This document shows positions 1 through 5,170 of a stretch of 5,416 nucleotides of DNA, one piece after another; position 1 is the first letter of the stretch, and the number at the start of each line of letters is the position of its first letter. Below the pieces are notes generated by a model. It did not search any database, was not told the origin of the DNA, and worked only from the letters and a program-made list of their open reading frames with translations. Source of the stretch: Bacillota bacterium. Lineage in GTDB: Bacteria > Bacillota_C > Negativicutes > Sporomusales > Sporomusaceae. The DNA lies in NCBI GenBank assembly GCA_023441125.1, contig JAEZQV010000434.1, positions 1 to 5,416 of the forward strand. Reading direction: 5' to 3'. Position numbers and translations under genes: made by a program.

Positions 1-280
1 CGCCAAGACCGATCGCTTTATCGACCTCGGAATCCCGCGTAGAAATAAATAAAATCGGAATATTAGTCAGGGCGCGTACTTGCTGGGCGAGTTGGTTACC
101 GTCCGTATCAGGCAAAACGACATCAAGCAGGAGCAGATCGTATGTAGTAGCGGACAATAATTGAAGGGCTTGTTGTCCGGAACTTGCAACAACAACGTCG
201 AAGCCATCGTTTTTTAAATAGGTGGTAATTAGCTCGCAAATGACAGGATCGTCGTCGACAACAAGAATTTTGTCAGCCAT
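1..280 (-). CDS. Response regulator, OmpR/PhoB type, N-terminal receiver domain (partial, runs off left edge)
   Basis: The 93 visible residues form most of a CheY-like receiver domain that would be phosphorylated by a sensor histidine kinase. The acidic pocket is D9-D10 (in VVDDDP), the predicted phosphoacceptor is D53 (in LLLLDVVLPDTDG), and S80 (in IPILFISTRD) is the switch Ser/Thr. The sequence breaks off at AIGLG, where the conserved GADDY-KPF segment would begin, so the conserved lysine and any output domain lie outside the window. The IPILFIS and AIGLG pattern is typical of OmpR/PhoB-family transcription factors, so a winged-helix DNA-binding domain is expected but not seen. The ATG is at 280, with TGGAGG (289-294) eight bases upstream. 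It is divergent from the receiver gene at 601. Receiver identity is near certain; OmpR subfamily is likely. Confidence 0.92.
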   Translation of the reverse strand, partial: MADKILVVDDDPVICELITTYLKNDGFDVVVASSGQQALQLLSATTYDLLLLDVVLPDTDGNQLAQQVRALTNIPILFISTRDSEVDKAIGLG

Positions 281-368
281 AGACTTAACCTCCAGACAAA
301 TAATCAGACAATAGTATAATATTGTTTATAATACGACGCGTTTGGGAGATTCCCTTTCCTTGAGAATA

Positions 369-396
369 TTTATAGTATTTGTAAGATTTTTGTAAT
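369..396 (-). promoter_or_regulatory. Direct-repeat operator (site A) overlapping a possible promoter of the leftward response regulator
   Basis: On the plus strand TTGTAAG (379-385) and TTGTAAT (390-396) are spaced 11 bp apart, as in a Pho-box-like site. The 17 bases at 377-393 are identical to 1181-1197, and 23 of 25 match over 377-401 against 1181-1205. Unlike sites B and C, no good third or fourth unit and no -10 follow on the plus strand. On the minus strand TACTAT (372-377) or TATAAA (369-374) could be a -10 for the gene starting at 280, which would place the operator over its -35 region. That suggests autoregulation, but the promoter itself is a weak guess. Confidence 0.45.
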
Positions 397-445
397 AATT
401 TCCCAATTGGCAATGCGATTTGCCTTGAACAGAATTTTTGTTGTG

Positions 446-470
446 GAGAATAGTACATATTGCTATTCTC
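446..470. repeat. Perfect 8-bp inverted repeat in the divergent intergenic region
   Basis: GAGAATAG (446-453) and CTATTCTC (463-470) are exact complements around a 9-base loop. A short T-rich run (471-476) follows on the plus strand, but no plus-strand gene ends nearby, so a terminator role is unlikely. It lies 18 bp upstream of the site B array and may be a binding site or an RNA hairpin if transcription crosses it. The rest of 281-564 holds only sites A and B. Confidence 0.5.
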
Positions 471-487
471 TTTCTTCATATATTCCT

Positions 488-543
488 ATGTAAGACATAT
501 GTCAGCAATTTGTCAGGCCAGTGACATGTTTAGCAGTTACTAT
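488..543 (+). promoter_or_regulatory. Four-unit 11-bp-period array plus -10 (site B): predicted PhoB/OmpR-type activated promoter of the receiver gene
   Basis: The units ATGTAAG (488), ATGTCAG (499), TTGTCAG (510) and GTGACAT (521) start exactly 11 bp apart with 4-bp spacers. They resemble the PhoB box (CTGTCAT-N4-CTGTMAY). The last unit ends at 527 and the -10 TACTAT (538-543) begins after 10 bp, with no good -35. This is the known layout of promoters where PhoB-family regulators substitute for the -35. Predicted transcription start is about 550, giving a leader of about 50 bases before the ATG at 601. Site C has the same units, spacing and GTTAC at the -10, which supports a shared regulator. 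The identity of that regulator is inference. Confidence 0.7.
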
Positions 544-589
544 AGAAGATAGACAGCAGGCAACTTGAGTAATGAATTAGCAAGGTGGC

Positions 590-595
590 AGGAGG
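590..595 (+). promoter_or_regulatory. Strong ribosome binding site that fixes the receiver-gene start
   Basis: AGGAGG lies five bases before the ATG at 601. An in-frame TTG at 565 has only a weak AGG before it and falls about 15 bases after the predicted transcription start, so 601 is preferred. Confidence 0.85.
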
Positions 596-600
596 TACAT

Positions 601-999
601 ATGAAAAGACTGGAAAACGTAAGGGCAGCCCCCCGTCAGCAAACAGTATTAATTGTGGAAGATTCCCTTACGGCCCGGACCATGCTGGAATATGTGCTGG
701 CTGCTGCCGGTTATCAGGTCAAAACCGCCGGTGACGGCCTGGAAGGTCAGCAGGCTTTAGCTGACAATGAAGTGGATATTGTTCTTTCAGATATTGATAT
801 GCCTAACCTGGATGGCTGGGCATTGACCCGTTACATTCGTTCTCAGGCGCACCTGCGGCATCTGCCGGTAGTGCTATTGACCGGATTGCAAACAGAAGCC
901 GACAGGCAACGGAGTGTAGCGGCCGGAGCCAATGGTTATTTATTGAAGGAAAACTTTCGGCACAAGGACTTGTTAACCGTAGTCAGGAGGTTTATATAG
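601..999 (+). CDS. Stand-alone CheY-like response regulator receiver protein
   Basis: This 132-residue protein is a single receiver domain (about residues 14-131) with no output domain, so it probably acts through protein contacts or as a phosphorelay intermediate. The acidic pair is E20-D21 (VLIVEDSLTART), the phosphoacceptor is D64 (LSDIDMPNLDG), the switch residue is T94 (LPVVLLTG), and the conserved lysine is K116 (GANGYLLKENF). The EDSLTAR and YLLKENF motifs resemble the receiver domains fused to CheA-type hybrid kinases more than OmpR-type regulators; this is a family impression, not a computed result. It is predicted to be expressed from the site B promoter. Its stop codon overlaps the GTG of the next short ORF by one base, which implies translational coupling. 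No partner kinase is visible intact in the window. Confidence 0.93.
   Translation: MKRLENVRAAPRQQTVLIVEDSLTARTMLEYVLAAAGYQVKTAGDGLEGQQALADNEVDIVLSDIDMPNLDGWALTRYIRSQAHLRHLPVVLLTGLQTEADRQRSVAAGANGYLLKENFRHKDLLTVVRRFI
985..990 (+). promoter_or_regulatory. Ribosome binding site inside the receiver gene for the coupled downstream ORF
   Basis: AGGAGG, in the last codons of the receiver gene, is eight bases before the GTG at 999. It is the main evidence that the short ORF at 999 was, or is, translated. Confidence 0.65.
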
Positions 1000-1181
1000 T
1001 GGAGAGCTACGGTAGTCAGGCAATTGCCAATACATTGGCCGCCATAGCCAATATGAGTCATGAAATAGAACTCCTATTCATGGCAATCGTTCCGTAGATT
1101 CGTAAAATGAACCGTCTGCTGGCGGCAAGCAACCGGAACCCTAACCCAGCCGGACGCAGATTTTTAGGGGCAGAAAAATAA
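999..1181 (+). pseudogene. Histidine-kinase H-box-like ORF, cut by an in-frame TAG (probable relic)
   Basis: A GTG at 999 overlaps the preceding stop codon and is served by AGGAGG at 985. The reading frame gives 32 residues ending at TAG (1095-1097). Residues 17-23 read ANMSHEI, very like the ANMSHEIRTP phosphoacceptor box of HisKA-type histidine kinases, with the candidate phosphohistidine at H21 (codon 1059-1061). The following residues (ELLFMAIVP) loosely follow the usual RTPLNAIVG. After the TAG the same frame stays open for 27 codons to a TAA at 1179-1181, but these codons show no kinase ATP-binding motifs. A full kinase would need some 150 or more further residues, and there is no room before the site C promoter at 1183. 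A decayed kinase gene is the favoured reading. A functional 32-residue peptide, or a chance match to the motif, cannot be excluded. Confidence 0.45.
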
Positions 1182-1182
1182 T

Positions 1183-1238
1183 TTGTAAGATTTTTGTCAT
1201 CATTTGGTCACTTTTCCGACATAATTTCATGTTACGAT
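1183..1238 (+). promoter_or_regulatory. Four-unit 11-bp-period array plus -10 (site C): predicted PhoB/OmpR-type promoter of the 113-residue gene
   Basis: The units TTGTAAG (1183), TTGTCAT (1194), TGGTCAC (1205) and CCGACAT (1216) start exactly 11 bp apart. The -10 TACGAT (1233-1238) begins 10 bp after the last unit, the same spacing as site B. The fourth unit and the -10 are conserved between the two sites as GACAT, 8 bases, then GTTAC. Predicted transcription start is about 1245, which puts the in-frame ATG at 1229 upstream of the transcript and supports the ATG at 1292 as the start. Confidence 0.7.
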
Positions 1239-1291
1239 TTAATTTAACAGGTTATGGCGTAGTACATATCAAAAATGTGGGGGCGTTAACG

Positions 1292-1633
1292 ATGTCAATG
1301 CAATCTAATCAGTTCTGTATAGAAGAGGAACACAATCAAGCGGACAGTATGCTGATTCTTTGTCAATTGCATCAGGAAATTCGCGGCCGGCGGGATAAGA
1401 AACTTATGCGGTTGCTGGCAGCACAATTTGTTCAATCGTTACGTAGCGTCTATAATTCTGACAGTGGCAGCAGTCACTGTAAAAGCCTTATCAACAAAGC
1501 CAACGAGCTATTGATGAATGTACAGAATGGCAACTACGCCTTATCTATGACTATGACAGGACATCTGCTTGACAGCTTGGCCCACGGAATCAGGCCGGCC
1601 GAATACAACCGGGACAGGAAATATCTGCAGTAA
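1292..1633 (+). CDS. Uncharacterised 113-residue protein in the same predicted regulon
   Basis: I do not recognise this family. The product is soluble-looking, with no signal peptide or membrane segment, and appears largely helical. A charged, leucine-rich stretch (HQEIRGRRDKKLMRLLAA, about residues 28-45) is followed by a Ser/Gly/Asp turn and a second helical half rich in Asn, Leu and Met. There are three cysteines but no metal-binding motif. The ATG at 1292 has GGGGG (1279-1283) eight bases upstream. The longer in-frame start at 1229 lies before the predicted transcription start and is rejected. The site C promoter links the gene to the receiver gene, so a role in the same response is plausible, for example as a regulator or phosphorelay partner. 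No function is claimed. That it is a real gene is likely but not certain. Confidence 0.62.
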   Translation: MSMQSNQFCIEEEHNQADSMLILCQLHQEIRGRRDKKLMRLLAAQFVQSLRSVYNSDSGSSHCKSLINKANELLMNVQNGNYALSMTMTGHLLDSLAHGIRPAEYNRDRKYLQ

Positions 1634-1701
1634 CTGAGTAGTACACATGTTGCATTCATTGAGGATATACGGTATACAATTTTATCATCATGGGCATGTA
1701 G

Positions 1702-1743
1702 CCTCAACTTCTTTTCCGACAGGAGTGTGAGGTCTATTTTTTT
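1702..1743 (+). terminator. Possible rho-independent terminator after the 113-residue gene
   Basis: CCTCAACT (1702-1709) pairs with AGTGTGAGG (1724-1732) through eight base pairs with one bulged G. A 14-base loop separates the arms and seven T residues (1737-1743) follow. It lies about 70 bases after the stop at 1633. The large loop and the bulge make it modest. Confidence 0.35.
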
Positions 1744-1856
1744 GGTAAATTGGCGGACAGGGTGAACCAATCTGGTTTGTGGTGGTGTGGGCAATTTTTT
1801 CCGGCAGATCCTGGACCGGCTGTAGCCGCGGAAACTGTAAAAGCCTCTGCTGCCAA

Positions 1857-1878
1857 GCTTAAAATCGCTTTAAGCGAT
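1857..1878. repeat. Two overlapping palindromes
   Basis: GCTTAAA (1857-1863) pairs with TTTAAGC (1869-1875) across a 5-base loop. ATCGCTT (1864-1870) pairs with AAGCGAT (1872-1878) around a single central T. The arms overlap, so the two hairpins exclude each other in RNA. As DNA, the second is a near-perfect 15-bp dyad that could be an operator. It sits inside the coding-like remnant. The stretch that follows (1900-2017) holds a GC-rich patch before six T residues (1911-1926) that does not fold into a proper terminator, and an AGGAG (1991-1995) with no ORF behind it. Confidence 0.4.
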
Positions 1879-2017
1879 GACGAGTTTGGCAAATATTAAA
1901 ACAAGGACAGACGGGCCCCGCTTTTTTCAGCCTTGCACCTGCTTGACGTAGATTCAGCTAAGAGCAGAGGAAAAGTATTTTTAGATAAATAGGAGAAAAA
2001 AATATCAGAATAAAATT

Positions 2018-2038
2018 ACATATATTCCCATTATATGT
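2018..2038. promoter_or_regulatory. Inverted repeat upstream of the hydrogenase promoter (possible operator)
   Basis: ACATATA (2018-2024) and TATATGT (2032-2038) are exact complements around a 7-base centre. The repeat lies about 17 bp upstream of the candidate -35, a position suited to an activator site. It does not match the FNR, Rex or Fur consensus that I know. The DNA is very A/T-rich, so chance pairing is a real alternative. Confidence 0.3.
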
Positions 2039-2054
2039 TAAATTTCTGCAGGAT

Positions 2055-2084
2055 TTGCCTTAAAACATAGAGAATTAATTTAAT
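2055..2084 (+). promoter_or_regulatory. Candidate sigma-70-type promoter of the hydrogenase operon
   Basis: TTGCCT (2055-2060) and TTTAAT (2079-2084) match -35 and -10 elements at 4 of 6 and 5 of 6 positions, with an 18-bp spacer. Transcription would begin near 2091, about 60 bases before the ATG at 2154. No PhoB-like array of the kind seen at 488 and 1183 is present here, so the hydrogenase seems to be controlled separately. Confidence 0.4.
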
Positions 2085-2153
2085 AAATACAAAATATTAC
2101 AAACGATGAAATCTGTAGTAATAGTTTCGATTATTAGTCAGGGGGGATTGACA

Positions 2154-3275
2154 ATGTTCAACGGAGAGTCACTGTGGGAGCTGTTCCAGAAGAAAAATTT
2201 CTCCCGTCGCGACTTTATTAAAACATGTGTTGCCGTAACCGGGATGATGGGTTTGTCGACTGCTATGGTGCCGGATGTTATCGCCCGCGCTGAAAAACGG
2301 CCGCTTATACCGGTCATTTGGCTGCATGGTCTGGAATGTACCGGCTGTTCAGAGTCCTTCATCCGCTCCAAAGCACCGCTGGCGTCGGATGTACTGCTTA
2401 CGATGATTAGCCTTGAGTATAGCGATACTTTGTCGGCGGCATCCGGGCTGGCTCTGGAGCAGCACCGGGAGCAGATTATGAAAGAGTATGCAGGCAAATT
2501 TTTAATGGTTGCCGAGGGCGGGGTGCCGACCGGCAATAATGGCTATTTCTGTACGGTGGGCGGTTTGCCGTATATGGATGTTCTGAAAGAAACAGCCCAG
2601 GCAGCGGCGGCTGTCCTGGAATTTGGTTCCTGTGCTTCGTGGGGCGGTGTTCAGGCTGCCAAACCTAACCCCACGCAATGTACAGCGGTCAGTCAGTTGG
2701 TAGCCGGGAAACCTATCGTGAAGGTCCCCGGCTGTCCGCCAATTCCTGAGGTTATGACCGGGGTAGTGATGCATTTTATCCTGTTTGGCCAGTTGCCGCC
2801 CCTGGACAGTCAGGGACGGCCCAAGCAGTTCTTCGGCAACCGTATTCATGACACGTGTTACCGCCGGCCCTTCTTTGATTCCGGCATGTTTGTCGAGCGT
2901 TTGGATGATGCCGGCTCCAAGGCCGGCTGGTGCCTGTACAAAATGGGCTGCCGGGGACCGATGACCTATAATTCCTGTGGCAATATGCGCTGGTGGCAAG
3001 GCCTGTCTTATCCTATTCAGTCCGGCTCACCCTGTATCGGCTGCAGCTCCAGGGGGTTTTGGGATGACGATCCGTTTTTTGAACGTTTGCCGAATGTGGC
3101 CACTCCCAATACAATAAGCAATGCCGATCAGATTGGCCTGACAGCCGCCGGTGCCGTGGCTGCCGGGATTGCGGTGCATGCCGCCGTCAGCGGGCTGCGT
3201 CATAACCGGCAAGATACGGCGGAGCAGCAGCACAATTCCGATAAACCTAACATCACTCCCGGAGGTGGTAAATAA
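2154..3275 (+). CDS. hyaA: [NiFe] hydrogenase small subunit, Tat-exported and membrane-anchored
   Basis: This 373-residue electron-transfer subunit carries three Fe-S clusters from the Ni-Fe site toward cytochrome b. A Tat signal (SRRDFIK, residues 17-23) precedes a hydrophobic stretch ending near residue 46. Predicted ligands are C62, C65, C160 and C194 (proximal 4Fe-4S); H232, C235, C260 and C266 (distal 4Fe-4S); and C275, C294 and C297 (medial 3Fe-4S). Residues 64 (CTGC) and 165 (GSCASWGG) are Gly, where oxygen-tolerant enzymes carry two extra Cys; the standard oxygen-sensitive cluster is therefore expected. Residues 328-348 form a C-terminal membrane anchor including H342, followed by a hydrophilic tail. 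The ATG at 2154 has GGGGGG (2141-2146) upstream; an in-frame ATG at 2106 lacks such a site. The large-subunit gene follows after one base. The symbol is by analogy with E. coli Hya. Confidence 0.96.
   Translation: MFNGESLWELFQKKNFSRRDFIKTCVAVTGMMGLSTAMVPDVIARAEKRPLIPVIWLHGLECTGCSESFIRSKAPLASDVLLTMISLEYSDTLSAASGLALEQHREQIMKEYAGKFLMVAEGGVPTGNNGYFCTVGGLPYMDVLKETAQAAAAVLEFGSCASWGGVQAAKPNPTQCTAVSQLVAGKPIVKVPGCPPIPEVMTGVVMHFILFGQLPPLDSQGRPKQFFGNRIHDTCYRRPFFDSGMFVERLDDAGSKAGWCLYKMGCRGPMTYNSCGNMRWWQGLSYPIQSGSPCIGCSSRGFWDDDPFFERLPNVATPNTISNADQIGLTAAGAVAAGIAVHAAVSGLRHNRQDTAEQQHNSDKPNITPGGGK
3261..3265 (+). promoter_or_regulatory. Ribosome binding site for the large subunit, within the small-subunit gene
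   Basis: GGAGG, extended as GGAGGTGG to 3268, lies in the last codons of the small subunit and precedes the ATG at 3277 by 11 bases. It rules out the longer in-frame start at 3151, which would add 42 residues ahead of the conserved family start MKRIVVDPITRIEGH. Confidence 0.8.
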
Positions 3276-3276
3276 T

Positions 3277-5154
3277 ATGAAACGGATAGTAGTGGATCCG
3301 ATTACCCGGATAGAAGGTCATTTGCGTTTGGAATTGGTGCTGGACGACAATGGCAAGGTACAGGACGCCGTATCCAGTGGTACAGCCTGGCGGGGCATTG
3401 AGGTAGTGCTTAAAGAGCGTGATCCCCGTGACGCGTGGGCTTTCGCCGGCCGAATCTGCGGGGTATGCACCTCTGAGCACTCCAATGTTTCTTTACGGGC
3501 GGTGGAAGATGCCCTGGGGATTGAGATCCCCAAAAACGCCAATTATATCCGCAATATTATGGCCGGAGCCATTATGGTTCATGATCACCTGGTGCATTTT
3601 TATCATTTACATGCGTTGGACTGGGTCAGCCCGGTGGCGGCGCTGCAGGCCGATCCGGTGGCTGCTGCCAGTCTGCAGCAGGCCATCCTGGCCAACTATC
3701 AAATAAAACTCGAGGGTCCCGGTCATGATTATGATGCGTATTCGAAAGCCACCCCTAATGCCGGTCCGGCTTACTTTCAGGAAATCCAGGGAAAAGTAAA
3801 AGAAATTGTTGACAGCGGTCGCTTGGGAATCTTTGCTGCCCACTGGTGGGATCATCCGGATTACGAACTGCTGCCGCCGGAAGTGCATTTAATCGGGGTG
3901 GCCCATTATCTGGCTACTTTAGACGCGCAACGGGATATCATGATACCGCATATTGTTTTTGGCGGTAAAAATCCGCATCCTCACTATGCGGTAGGCGGTA
4001 TGCCCTGTGCCATCTCCATGAATGATATGAATGCGCCGGTAAACAGTAACCGGCTGGCCATGGTGGATAATGCCATCAGCATGACCAGGTCGCTTGTTGA
4101 TCAGTATTATATTGCCGATGTGCTGGCGATTGCGCAGATTCACCTGGCCAAAGGGCAGGCCGGCGGTGGTGGCCTGGCCAAAGAACGGGTACTGGGCTAC
4201 GGTGATTATCCTGATAATACGTTTAAAGGCATCGGCGAATTCTATGACCGGATTTTAATGCGTTCCAACGGCATTGTGGAGAACTTCGCCGGCGGTGTGC
4301 AGCAGGCCAAGTTTTATCCCTTCGCTGCCCAAGATCTTACCGACCTGTCAGTGATTACTGAATCTATCGATCACTCCTGGTATAAGTATCCCGACGGCAG
4401 TAAGTCCCTCCATCCCTGGCAAGGGGTTACGGAACCCAACTACCAGTTTACCGGCAAAATGTCAGGCAAGCAGTGGCAGCAACTGGATGAGTCCGGTAAA
4501 TACTCCTGGCTGAAAACGCCTACCTGGCGCGGCAAGACTGCCGAGGTCGGCCCGTTAGCCCGCTACATTATCGTTTACACCAAAGTTAAGCAGAATGTCA
4601 TGCAGCCCAATTGGGTGGAGACTATGATGGTACAGCAGATTGAAGCCGCTTCCCAACTGTTTAATTTGGCGCCGGAAGTGTGGCTGCCGACGACCGTTGG
4701 CCGCACTGTGGCCCGGGCCTTTGAGAGCCAGGTCTGCGTTGCTCTGGAACGCTATTTTTTCAATAAACTGATTGAGAATATTAAAAACGGCGATACCACG
4801 GTAATGAATAATGACAAATGGGAACCGTCCACCTGGCCGAAAAAAGCCCAGGGGGTAGGTGCGCACGAAGTTCCCCGGGGCTCTTTGGGTCATTGGGTAG
4901 TAATTGAAAATGGCCGGATTAAAAATTATCAGGCGGTGGTCCCGACCACCTGGAATGCCTGCCCGCGGGACGGGAGCGGGCAGCATGGCGCTTTTGAAAT
5001 GTCGATGATGGATACGCCGGTCAAGGTGGCTGACAAACCGCTGGAGATTTTACGGTCCATTCACTCCTTTGACCCCTGTCTGGCCTGCGCCGCACATTTG
5101 TATGACGCCAAAGGCGAGGAAGTAGCGTTGGTCTTCACCGATCCTTACCTATAG
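3277..5154 (+). CDS. hyaB: [NiFe] hydrogenase large (catalytic) subunit
   Basis: This 625-residue subunit binds the Ni-Fe(CN)2CO centre that splits or forms H2. The start carries the family motif DPITRIEGHLRLE (residues 7-19). Nickel ligands are C61 and C64 (RICGVCTSEH) and C601 and C604 (DPCLACAAH). R534 lies in the conserved EVPRGSLGHW segment, equivalent to the active-site-roof arginine of E. coli Hyd-1. After H607 comes an 18-residue C-terminal extension. In this family it is removed by a dedicated protease (HyaD/HybD type) once nickel is inserted, so that gene and the Hyp maturation genes must be elsewhere. There is no signal peptide, as expected for export as a complex on the small subunit's Tat signal. 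Length is normal for group 1 enzymes. The frame is intact. Confidence 0.97.
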   Translation: MKRIVVDPITRIEGHLRLELVLDDNGKVQDAVSSGTAWRGIEVVLKERDPRDAWAFAGRICGVCTSEHSNVSLRAVEDALGIEIPKNANYIRNIMAGAIMVHDHLVHFYHLHALDWVSPVAALQADPVAAASLQQAILANYQIKLEGPGHDYDAYSKATPNAGPAYFQEIQGKVKEIVDSGRLGIFAAHWWDHPDYELLPPEVHLIGVAHYLATLDAQRDIMIPHIVFGGKNPHPHYAVGGMPCAISMNDMNAPVNSNRLAMVDNAISMTRSLVDQYYIADVLAIAQIHLAKGQAGGGGLAKERVLGYGDYPDNTFKGIGEFYDRILMRSNGIVENFAGGVQQAKFYPFAAQDLTDLSVITESIDHSWYKYPDGSKSLHPWQGVTEPNYQFTGKMSGKQWQQLDESGKYSWLKTPTWRGKTAEVGPLARYIIVYTKVKQNVMQPNWVETMMVQQIEAASQLFNLAPEVWLPTTVGRTVARAFESQVCVALERYFFNKLIENIKNGDTTVMNNDKWEPSTWPKKAQGVGAHEVPRGSLGHWVVIENGRIKNYQAVVPTTWNACPRDGSGQHGAFEMSMMDTPVKVADKPLEILRSIHSFDPCLACAAHLYDAKGEEVALVFTDPYL

Positions 5155-5170
5155 GCTGGAGGTGACAAAC

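Larger units (their letters stand above)
1702..1899 (+). pseudogene. Coding-like remnant in the intergenic region (C-terminal fragment of an unknown gene)
   Basis: The frame is open from 1702 (after a TAG at 1699) to a TAA at 1897-1899. Its last 32 residues have a natural protein composition: ADPGPAVAAETVKASAAK (1804-1857) followed by LKIALSDDEFGKY. The upstream part is much less protein-like (FFGKLADRVNQSGLWWCG). No start codon here has a good ribosome binding site; GTG 1762 and TTG 1750 are the options. I do not recognise the family. The likeliest reading is the tail of a gene whose 5' part has been lost, though a short expressed peptide is possible. It overlaps the candidate terminator above, so at most one of the two calls may hold in full. 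Confidence 0.25.

Noticed and set aside
285..479. Minus-strand 64-codon ORF in the divergent intergenic region
   Set aside because: Its composition is that of translated A/T-rich DNA (runs of Lys, Tyr, Asn, Ile). It covers the site A operator and the presumed promoter of the leftward regulator, and it has no family-like motif.
565..600. TTG start at 565 for the receiver gene
   Set aside because: There is only a weak AGG before it, and the ATG at 601 has a full AGGAGG. The predicted transcription start near 550 also leaves little leader for 565.
1095..1097. TAG read as pyrrolysine or by suppression
   Set aside because: Nothing in the window (no pyl genes, no downstream conserved domain) supports readthrough, and the codons after it show no kinase motif.
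453..1269. GTACATAT found three times (453, 595, 1262)
   Set aside because: It is an 8-mer of A/T-rich type in different contexts (loop of a dyad, ribosome-binding region, leader). No consistent spacing or function is evident.
1229..1291. ATG at 1229 as the start of the 113-residue protein
   Set aside because: It lies between the site C array and its -10 element, so it would precede the predicted transcription start.
1211..1721. Repeated CTTTTCCGACA (1211-1221 and 1711-1721) as another array
   Set aside because: The second copy has no in-phase units 11 bp upstream. An 11-mer repeat is expected by chance at this length.
1534..1794. Minus-strand 86-codon ORF across the end of the 113-residue gene
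   Set aside because: It has no family motif and overlaps the plus-strand gene and its putative terminator. It is most likely a shadow frame.
1476..1846. Repeated 13-mer ACTGTAAAAGCCT (1476-1488 and 1834-1846)
   Set aside because: One such repeat is not improbable by chance in 5.4 kb, the flanks do not match, and the reading frames differ.
1911..1926. GC-rich patch followed by six T residues as a terminator
   Set aside because: The GGGCCCC core would leave almost no loop, so a stable terminator hairpin cannot form there.
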